Assembly (NCBI RefSeq): GCF_022014595.1
Contig: NZ_CP091740.1
Coordinates: forward strand, 3,336,200-3,400,199
Direction of reading: 5' to 3'
Length of the DNA: 64,000 bases
Origin: Solitalea lacus
Lineage (GTDB): Bacteria; Bacteroidota; Bacteroidia; Sphingobacteriales; Sphingobacteriaceae
Made by a program: the position numbers and the translations under genes. The notes under the pieces were generated by a model. That model searched no databases, was not told the DNA's origin, and saw only the letters and a program-made list of their open reading frames with translations. Shown one piece after another: positions 28,067 through 37,800 of the stretch (position 1 is its first letter; every line of letters begins with the position of its first letter).

Positions 28067-28675
28067 ATGAGAAAAATAACTGTCTTATCAATGATTACAT
28101 TAGATGGAGTAATGCAAGCTCCCGGGGAACCTAAGGAGGATAAATCTGGCGGTTTCAAATACGGCGGTTGGGTAGCACCCTATTTTGACGAAGTTTATGA
28201 TAAGGTGGTTCAACAAGAACTGAAACCTGCAGATTATCTTTTGGGCAGAAAAACATATGAAATTTGGGCCGACTACTGGCCTGAACATGGAGACTTTTGG
28301 CCGGGTATTAATGAAGGCACAAAATACGTGTTTTCCAAAAGTATGAAAAAGTCGGACCCGATAGTTACCGGGTGGAAAAACTCAGTAGTAATAAAAAAAT
28401 TAACAGATATCCAAAAGCTCAAAAATTCAAAAGGTTCAGACATTCAAGTTTGGGGTAGTAGTGAACTCGTTCAGCTGCTGCTTAAAAAAGACCTTGTAGA
28501 CGAACTCAAACTCAAAATTCACCCCTTGACTTTAGGAAAGGGAAAAAAGCTTTTTGACAATGGAACGATTCCGGCAGCATTTACATTAATAGAGAGTATT
28601 GTTACACCAAGTGGAGTTATTATCGCCAATTACAAGCGAGCTGGAAAAGTTAAGACGGGCACTGTTGGAGCTTAG
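28067..28675 (+). CDS. Dihydrofolate-reductase-like (RibD C-terminal domain) protein
   Basis: 202 residues, cytosolic. RibD_C/DHFR-fold markers: MRKITVLSMITLDGVMQAPG at the N-terminus, ADYLLGRKTYEIWADYWP (~63-80), KYVFSKSMKKSD, IQVWGSSELVQLLLKKDLVDELKLKIHPLTLG (~130-160) and GKKLFDNG. The family comprises NADPH-dependent reductases related to RibD and DHFR, often stand-alone with unknown substrate and not required for riboflavin synthesis. Single gene on the plus strand. A hairpin (TGCCTGT/ACAGGCA, 28685-28703) without a T run follows its stop. Confidence 0.88.
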   Translation: MRKITVLSMITLDGVMQAPGEPKEDKSGGFKYGGWVAPYFDEVYDKVVQQELKPADYLLGRKTYEIWADYWPEHGDFWPGINEGTKYVFSKSMKKSDPIVTGWKNSVVIKKLTDIQKLKNSKGSDIQVWGSSELVQLLLKKDLVDELKLKIHPLTLGKGKKLFDNGTIPAAFTLIESIVTPSGVIIANYKRAGKVKTGTVGA

Positions 28676-29257
28676 GATTAAACCTGCCTGTTGAAGACAG
28701 GCATTGAACGGCTTCAAAAAATTAAAGAATTCAGTCCATAAATACGGGAATTTATAAGAGAAAAATGACCCATCTGAATACCTTCACCATAAGGATTTCC
28801 CGAATTTATTAAATATTCATTCAGATGTTTAATAATAAACAATATTGAATCTTCGATTTATAATAGGTCATTACTGTTTGTTCTTTTCCTTTAAGCTCTT
28901 GAAAACATAAACTAATGAAAACCCAATATTTATTATTATCACAAAAAAGGCACTACAATGCACTTTTTTCAATCACATTACAGCCACAATGATAAAACAC
29001 ATTAAAAAGTGCATTTTAAAACACTTTTAATTGTAATCATTAGTGAAAAACTCCCATCTCCTTCCACCCGAAAGCCCACAAAACCCTAAGTTCTCACATT
29101 TAATAACAAGAGAATATTTCACCTAACTCTGAATTTTCAAAATAATCCAATACATCATGCTAATATGATACAAGAAGCTATCAATTCTTCAATAGCATAA
29201 CAATCATTGCAAAAATAATTTTGCAACCGGGCTAAATACTAAATAATTTTTAGTTCT
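28676..29257. other. AT-rich gap with an inverted repeat upstream of the S9 peptidase
   Basis: 582 bp without a gene. AATGCACTTTTT (28957-28968) is mirrored by AAAAAGTGCATT (29004-29015), a perfect 12-bp inverted repeat with a 35-nt spacer; a weaker AAAAGTG/CACTTTT pair overlaps the right arm. TAATTTTG at 29216-29223 fits the -7 pattern TAnnTTTG and could serve the peptidase gene. Confidence 0.4.
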
Positions 29258-29302
29258 ATGCTTATCCCTAAAATCTGTAAAAATCAAACAACCATATTAT
29301 AC

Positions 29303-31613
29303 ATGTACGGCAGAAAGTTTTTTTTCACACTAAGTTTTGTTATGGCCTTATTTTGCTATATCAAAGCACAACCAGTACCTTCAAAACCAATTCCCTTATC
29401 ACCCTACAAACCAACCCACTCAGAAGTGATAGAACGCTATCAAAAGGCTGCTTTATTAGACAGTATGGTTAAAAACACTGTCTTTAAAATGAATATACAG
29501 CCCAACTGGCAGGCCGATGGCAATAGCTTCTGGTATCGCAATTATTCAAAAGACAGTACCACCGAGTACATTTACGTAGATGCAGTTAACGGAAAAAGGC
29601 AACTCGCTTTTGATCAAAGTCGATTGGCCGAGGCTATCAGCAAAGTATCCGGAAAACCTATTGATGCCCGTCGGATGCAAATCACAACTATGAAATTTGA
29701 AAGCTCCAACAAAATATCCCTTCAGTTTAATGGCCAATACTGGCAATGTGACCTGTCTACTTATAACTGTACTCCTTCTGTTCAATCTATTACTGAATCG
29801 GCATTAAAATATCGTTTTAACTCTTACAATCGCTGGACGCTCCAGCATATTCAAAGCGATAGTATTTCACCTGATAAAAAATGGTTTGCCTTTATTAAAA
29901 ACCACAATGTTTACATGCGTCCTGTAAACGGCGGCGCAGAAGTGGTTTTTACTTCCGATGGTACACAGCAACAGCCGTATGGAGAGATCAAATGGTCTCC
30001 CGACAGTAAATATTTTATAGCTTACAAAATCAACCCTAAAGAATTTAAAGAAGTATATTATGTATTAAGTTCTGTAGAAAACACCACCCGTGGTCTACTA
30101 AAATCACAACAATATCCACAACCTGGTGATGAATTTACTAACTATGAAATGTTTGTATTTCATGTAGACAACAAACAGCCTATTAAAGTTAATACCGAAA
30201 AATACGACTTTTTAGGGATGCCTTATCCAAGATGGAATAAAATACAACAGTCGGTATTTCACATACGAAAAAACAGACCGCGGGCATCAACGTTTTCGTA
30301 TCATTGAAGTAGATGCAGTAAACGGCAATACCCGAAATATTGTTGATGAACAAACAAACACCTTCATTTACGAAAACCGCATTTATACCAATTATCTTCA
30401 GAATAGTAATGAAATTCTGTGGGCTACTGAAAAAGACGGATGGCGTCAGTTATATTTAGTGGATGCATCCAAAGCAAATGTTAAACCCATAACAAAAGGC
30501 GAATGGGTGGTACGCGGAGTTGATAGTGTGGATGAAAAAAAACGGGAAATATGGTTTAGCGCCAGCGGCATGAACAAAAACGAAGACCCCTATAACATTC
30601 ATTACTATCGTATTGGATTAGATGGAAAAGGATTAATTCAGCTAACCCCTGCCGAAGGTAATCACCAGGTGATTTTTTCACCCGATAGAAGATACTTTAT
30701 TGATACTTACTCACAGCCTCATGTGCCACCTGTAACGGAGTTACACCGCACTTCAGACGGCAAATTAATTATGGAATTGGAAAAGGCGGATATTTCTGCC
30801 TATCTGGCTACCGGTATCCGTTTACCGGAAGTGCTTCATGCTAAGGCAAGAGATAGTAAAACTGATATTTGGGGTGTAATGTTCCGCCCGCGAAATTTTG
30901 ACCCAAATAAACGTTACCCGGTCATTGAAAATATTTATGCAGGTCCGCATGACGCTTTTTCTCCTAAAAACTTTTTGCCCTATGGTGAAATGCAAAGCAT
31001 AGCAGAATTAGGATTCATTGTAGTGCAAATCGACGGTATGGGAACTGCTAACCGCTCAAAAGCCTTTCACGATGTGTGCTGGAAAAATTTAGCCGATGCA
31101 GGATTCCCCGACCGCATTCTTTGGATCAAAGCACTTGCGGCAAAATATCCGTATGTTGACACCACAAGGGTAGGCTTATACGGCACTTCAGCAGGCGGGC
31201 AAAATGCTTTGGGCGCCCTGTTATTTCATCCCGATTTTTACAAAGCAGCCGTTTCCTCATGCGGTTGCCACGATAACCGTATAGATAAACAGTGGTGGAA
31301 CGAACAGTGGATGGGTTATCCGGTAGGTAAACATTACGATGAGCAATCCAATGTGACCAATGCCCATAAACTGCAAGGCGATCTATTGTTGATTGTTGGT
31401 GAAGCAGATACAAATGTTCCTCCTGAATCAACCTACCGCGTGGCCGATGCACTGATAAAAGCCGGTAAAACCTTTGATTTCTTACCCATACCTGGTTTGG
31501 GCCATAGTGATGGAGGTCCTTACGGAAGAAAACGAAAAAGGGATTTCTTTATAAAGAGTTTTTTCGGGGTTGATCCGCCAAACCGTAACAAAAATGAATT
31601 GAGCTGCAATTAA
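29303..31613 (+). pseudogene. S9 prolyl oligopeptidase, DPP-IV-like, split by a +1 frameshift
   Basis: The first frame runs from ATG 29303 (signal peptide MYGRKFFFTLSFVMALFCYIKAQ; a longer start exists at 29258) to a premature stop at 30307. The family sequence continues in another frame as [20 protein letters not shown]... to 31613. One extra A at 30263 (CAC-A-TAC) explains the break; it is not in a long homopolymer. The N-terminal part is a DPP-IV beta-propeller (WQADGNSFWYRNYSKDS). The C-terminal part is the alpha/beta hydrolase with nucleophile motif GTSAGG, Asp in [12 protein letters not shown] and His in PGLGHSDGG. Repaired, it would encode about 770 residues, normal for a secreted peptidase cleaving N-terminal X-Pro dipeptides. 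As written, the catalytic domain is lost unless an internal start (e.g. 30459) is used. Confidence 0.9.
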
Positions 31614-31800
31614 TATTATAAAGTCAGACATTTTCTTTTAACAAAGCATTTTCTCTCATTTCAACCAAAGATTCGAATATTTTGTGGGTGAATAATATGG
31701 AGAATAGAAAAACTACCTTTATTCAGGTATTGCTCAAAAAGATTGCTTAACAATTTATTTTTCGGACTTTTTTAAATTCTCATTAAGATAAACAGTATTA

Positions 31801-31840
31801 AATCAAAAAGACCCGAGATATTTTCGGGTCTTTTTTGATT
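31801..31840. terminator. Bidirectional terminator between convergent genes
   Basis: AAAAAGACCCGA (31805-31816) pairs with TCGGGTCTTTTT (31824-31835), extended by AATC/GATT with one bulge. It is A-flanked on one side and T-flanked on the other, so it can stop both the plus-strand peptidase transcript and the minus-strand giant gene, whose stop is at 31849. Confidence 0.85.
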
Positions 31841-31848
31841 TAATGTTT

Positions 31849-34800
31849 CTATCGAAGAATTAGAACATAGGATGAGTAGGTTTTCCAAACACCTTCTTCC
31901 TTCACTTTAAGTGCGTAATAATAGGTACCACTAGGAATTCCCCCTCCGTTCCAATTATTTGAGTAATTCATGGCCTTGTAGACTACCTTACCTCTTGTAT
32001 CATAAATCTCCAAACTATTGTCAAGTTGTTCTATTCCTGAAATCGTGAAACTATCGTTAATTCCATCACCATTTGGAGTGAATACGTTAGGAATTTTCAA
32101 ACCGCCCTTTAATTCATCTTTTTTCTCATTTTTGTCAATTAATTCATTGGAATTAACTGCTTCTAATGATAATCCTTGCGCGGTAATACTACTGTTCGAA
32201 TTCACATTAAATCCGCTGTGAACCACTATATTTCCTCCCCCTAATTTCATTTCCAGAGTTTTACTGTTGTCCCAATTACTTGATAAAAGTAGGTTTGAAA
32301 GCACATTCGGATTTACATCTCCATCCACTAGGGCAAATGATATCCAGTCATTGGTTCCAGGTTCTCCATTATCGGTCATAGTTACGTGCAAGTATTTGTT
32401 TCCGCCCATTGCAACCGGTGCCAATGGATTGGTGATGTCGGTTATGTTTGTTTTAGAAACATAATTAGCAGTCTGATGACTTAGATTGCTTGCATTTACT
32501 CCCAAGGACTGCATCGCATTGGCTTTAATCTGATAAATATGCACCTTTCCGTCACTTTCAGTCCGTTGGAAGATGATGTTCATACTACCTTTTAAACTAG
32601 TAGCCTTTTTATTAAACTTCACATTAAACCCAAAGTGCATTTTTTTACCAGCATCACAACTCATGCTTCCCACAGAATTGGTCGGAACAATAAATCCACC
32701 CCCGGTAATAAAATCACCATCAGGTCTGTAAAGAGTCACCACAACATTATCATTGGATTCACTTCCTTTGTAATGACCATTGTCTGTAGCACCACCTTTA
32801 TCTACAATTATTCCAATCGTAAATTGTTTTGACGCTTCGGTAGCTGCAATTGGCACATTCAACCAATTAAATGAAACAGATCCAATTCGTGAATCATTAT
32901 TATTAACAAGTGTTACTGGAAGCCAATTTGATATATCTGTGCTTGTGCCATTATCTCTCAAAACAAACTTAACCCTAGCTTTACTTATGTCACCTGGTAG
33001 AGCATCGTTAGTTGAGGTTACTGATATATCTAAAATATTTGCCCTCAAAGTAATATTTGCTGAGGTAGCAGTAGCCGTTGGTGTGGCCACAAGTTGCATT
33101 CCAGTATAATCTATAGTTGCATCTTCCTGTTTAACCGTTAAAATACTACTATTGTTAACAGTTGAAGCCGTAAAATTCGATGAATTAGGAGTGAATGTAG
33201 CAACTATAGTATAGGTACCCGGCGCTTGAGTAATCGTATAAGCTTTTGTTACCTTTCCTGACCCTCCAACAACCGACCAATTTGTTGCATCAGTTTCCCC
33301 GAGGTACACATAAGCCCCCCCAATTGGCTGTAAACCAAACAATACTTTACCTCCGGTGGCATTTAAGTCTGCCTGACCTGAAGAAGCCGTAATAGTAGCA
33401 TGTAAAGTCACCTGATCTGAATATTGCACTTGATAAGGATTGATGGAAACAGAAGTAAGTGCTGCATTTATGGTAAAGGCTTTGTTGTCTTGAGAACTCA
33501 AATGATTGGCGCTTTCTTCATAAGTAGCTCTGGCGTTATAGTTTCCTGCATCCGTAGGTGCAGTAGTGCTGTTATAGGTAGCACCTCCTAGCGTTGTACC
33601 GCTATAAATAACTGTCAAAGTCTGATTCAAACCGCCTGCTCCGGTTACGGAAGCCGTGCCGCCATGAACACTTCCATCATAAGAAGCATTGGCAATGGAA
33701 ACAATAGTTGTAGTAGGCGCCTTGCCGATTACGTTATTAACCGTACCACTAGCCTCGTTGTAGTTGCCGTTGCCCGCAAAGCTCCATGCATCGCCAGAGT
33801 ATGTACCCGCATTAGTATGCGTGGTGCCGCTCACTGTCAACAGGCCCACAAGATTCACTGGAGTAGCCTCTACGCCTACAGCTGTGAAGGTCGATGTATG
33901 TGCGTTTCCATCATAAGTGACACTGTATGGAATAACGGTTATCACGGCATTAGCCCTACCGATCTCAAAATTCTTGCTATCGCTAGAACCCAAATGATTG
34001 ATATCCCCTTCAAAATTATAGCTTGATGTAGCCATGCCTGCATTGATATTATTTGCATAAGCCGCAGCCGGGGTCAAATTCAAGCCGCCAGCTCCGGTCA
34101 CACTTACTGTCGCCGGGGTCTGAGCCGAACCGGTATAAGTGAATGGTCCGCCGTTGATCGTAACCACGGTGGTGGTTGCTGCTTTGCCGATGGCAAAGGT
34201 CTCGCTGCCACTGCTGCCTAAGTAGTTGGCAGTTTCCGCGTAGGTATAACTTGCCGTGGCTGTTCCCGCATCGGTGTTATTCGCATACGAAGCTGCCGGG
34301 GTCAAATTCAAGCCGCCAGCTCCGGTCACACTTACTGTCGCCGGGGTCTGAGCCGAACCGGTATAAGTGAATGGTCCGCCGTTGATCGTAACCACGGTGG
34401 TGGTTGTTGCTTTGCCGATGGCAAAAGTCTCGCTGCCACTGCTTCCTAAGTAGTTGGCAGTTTCCGCGTAGGTATAACTTGCCGTGGCTGTTCCCGCATC
34501 GGTGTTATTCGCATACGAAGCTGCCGGGGTCAAATTCAAGCCGCCAGCTCCGGTCACACTTACTGTCGCCGGGGTCTGAGCCGAACCGGTATAAGTGAAT
34601 GGTCCGCCGTTGATCGTAACCACGGTGGTGGTTGCTGCTTTGCCGATGGCAAAGGTCTCGCTGCCGCTGGAGCCTAAGTAGTTGACAGTTTCTGCGTAGG
34701 TATAACTTGCCGTGGCCGTTCCCGCATCGGTGTTATTCGCATATGAAGCTGCCGGGGTCAAATTCAAGCCGCCAGCTCCGGTCACACTTACTGTCGCTGG

Positions 34801-37800
34801 GGTCTGAGCCGAACCGGTATAAGTGAATGGTCCGCCGTTGATCGTAACCACGGTGGTGGTTGCTGCTTTGCCGATGGCAAAGGTCTCGCTGCCGCTGGAG
34901 CCTAAGTAGTTGGCAGTTTCTGCGTAGGTATAACTTGCCGTGGCCGTTCCCGCATCGGTGTTATTCGAATACGAAGCTGCCGGTGTTTCGTTCAATCCGC
35001 CTGCACCCGTAACGCTAACGGTCGCCGGGGTCTGAGCCGAACCTGTGTAAGTGAACGGTCCGCCGTTGATCGTAACCACAGTAGTCGACGAGGCTTTGCC
35101 GATTTCAAATGGCTTGCTGTCGCTGCTTGGTTCGTGGTTGGCATCCCCCGCGTAGCTGTAGCTCGCTGTGGCTGTGCCCGCATTGGTGTTATTTGCATAA
35201 GCAGCATCCAGTGTTTCGTTCAATCCGCCTGCACCCGTTACGCTAACGGTCGCCGGGGTCTGAGCCGAACCTGTGTAAATGAACGGTCCGCCGTTAATCG
35301 TAACCACGGTAGTCGACGAGGCCTTGCCGATTTCAAATGGCTTGCTGTCGCTGCTTGGTTCGTGGTTGGCATCCCCCGCGTAGCTGTAGCTCGCTGTGGC
35401 TGTGCCCGCATTGGTGTTGTTTGCATAAGCAGCATCCGGTGTTTCGTTCAATCCGCCTGCACCCGTTACGCTAACGGTCGCCGGGGTCTGAGCCGAACCA
35501 GTGTAAGTGAACGGTCCGCCGTTAATCGTAACCACAGTGGTCGACGAGGCTTTGCCGATTTCAAATGGCTTGCTGTCGCTGCTTGGTTCGTGGTTGGCAT
35601 CCCCCGCGTAGCTGTAGCTCGCTGTGGCTGTGCCCGCATTGGTGTTGTTTGCATAAGCAGCATCCGGTGTTTCGTTCAATCCGCCTGCACCCGTTACGAT
35701 AACGGTCGCCGGGGTCTGAGCCGAACCTGTGTAAGTGAACGGTCCGCCGTTAATCGTAACCACAGTAGTCGACGAGGCTTTGCCGATTTCAAATGGCTTG
35801 CTGTCGCTGCTTGGTTCGTGATTGGCATCCCCCGCGTAGCTGTAGCTCGCTGTGGCTGTGCCCGCATTGGTGTTGTTTGCATAAGCAGCATCCGGTGTTT
35901 CGTTCAATCCGTCTGCACCCGTTACGCTAACGGTCGCCGGGGTCTGAGCCGAACCTGTGTAAGTGAACGGTCCGCCGTTGATCGTAACCACGGTAGTCGA
36001 CGAGGCTTTGCCGATTTCAAATGGCTTGCTGTCGCTGCTTGGTTCGTGGTTGGCATCCCCCGCGTAGCTGTAGCTCGCTGTGGCTGTGCCCGCATTGGTG
36101 TTGTTTGCATAAGCAGCATCCGGTGTTTCGTTCAATCCGCCTGCACCCGTTACGCTAACGGTCGCCGGGGTCTGAGCCGAACCTGTGTAAATGAACGGTC
36201 CGCCGTTGATCGTAACCACGGTAGTCGACGAGGCTTTGCCGATTTCAAATGGCTTGCTGTCGCTGCTTGGTTCGTGGTTGGCATCCCCCGCGTAGCTGTA
36301 GCTCGCTGTGGCTGTGCCCGCATTGGTGTTGTTTGCATAAGCAGCATCCGGTGTTTCGTTCAATCCGCCTGCACCCGTTACGCTAACGGTCGCCGGGGTC
36401 TGAGCCGAACCTGTGTAAATGAACGGTCCGCCGTTGATCGTAACCACGGTAGTCGACGAGGCTTTGCCGATTTCAAATGGCTTGCTGTCGCTGCTTGGTT
36501 CGTGGTTGGCATCCCCCGCGTAGCTGTAGCTCGCTGTGGCTGTGCCCGCATTGGTGTTGTTTGCATAAGCAGCATCCGGTGTTTCGTTCAATCCGCCTGC
36601 ACCCGTTACGCTAACGGTCGCCGGGGTCTGAGCCGAACCTGTGTAAATGAACGGTCCGCCGTTGATCGTAACCACGGTAGTCGACGAGGCTTTGCCGATT
36701 TCAAATGGCTTGCTGTCGCTGCTTGGTTCGTGGTTGGCATCCCCCGCGTAGCTGTAGCTCGCTGTGGCTGTGCCCGCATTGGTGTTGTTTGCATAAGCAG
36801 CATCCGGTGTTTCGTTCAATCCGCCTGCACCCGTTACGCTAACGGTCGCCGGGGTCTGAGCCGAACCTGTGTAAGTGAACGTTCCGCCGTTAATCGTAAC
36901 CACAGTAGTCGACGAGGCTTTGCCGATTTCAAATGGCTTGCTGTCGCTGCTTGGTTCGTGGTTGGCATCCCCCGCGTAGCTGTAGCTCACTGTGGCTGTG
37001 CCCGCATTGGTGTTGTTTGCATAAGCAGCATCCGGTGTTTCGTTCAATCCGCCTGCACCCGTTACGCTAACGGTCGCCGGGGTCTGAGCCGAACCTGTGT
37101 AAGTGAACGGTCCGCCGTTAATCGTAACCACGGTAGTCGACGAGGCTTTGCCGATTTCAAATGGCTTGCTGTCGCTGCTTGGTTCGTGATTGGCATCCCC
37201 CGCGTAGCTGTAGCTCGCTGTGGCTGTGCCCGCATTGGTGTTGTTTGCATAAGCAGCATCCGGTGTTTCGTTCAATCCGCCTGCACCCGTTACGCTAACG
37301 GTCGCCGGGGTCTGAGCCGAACCTGTGTAAATGAACGGTCCGCCGTTAATCGTAACCACGGTAGTAGTTGTGGCTTTATTAATTGTTAACGTTATAAGTG
37401 TTCTATTAGCACTTACACAACCAGTACTTGTATTTCTGGCTTCTGCATATGCCATATAAGTGCCGGCATTGGTGCCTGTGGGTGCAGAAGCTGTTGTGGT
37501 GCCAGTAGCTGCAGCATACCAATCAATAACTTCTCCGGCTCCTACACTTGAATTTGCCGTTTTCGCCGTGCCATCATATGAGTAGGTATTTTCATCTGCT
37601 GCCGGAGCATTTGGCATTGGATTAATCTTAAATTCCGTAGCAGTACGGCAACCCGGGTTGATTGAACATTCTGCGAAGAATGTGTAGGTGCCTGGTGTAT
37701 TGGTATTGCCGTCCGGCAAAGATGCAACCGGATTAAATGGAGAGCCTGTACCAATTGGCAAACCGCCTGAAGATGCAGTATACCATTGAATAACTCCATT

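Noticed and set aside
30459-31613. Second DPP-IV fragment as an independent gene
   Set aside because: Begins mid-propeller, and the family sequence is continuous through the frameshift at 30263; an internal start is possible but not supported.
33952-37371. Regular direct repeats as a possible CRISPR array
   Set aside because: Units are 228 bp, contiguous, without spacers, and encode in-frame MBG domains; no cas genes are present.
35134-37389. 751-codon plus-strand open frame
   Set aside because: Antisense shadow of the 228-bp repeats. Because 228 is a multiple of 3, any open antisense frame stays open in every unit; the Cys/Arg-rich repeat translation has no start, signal or family.
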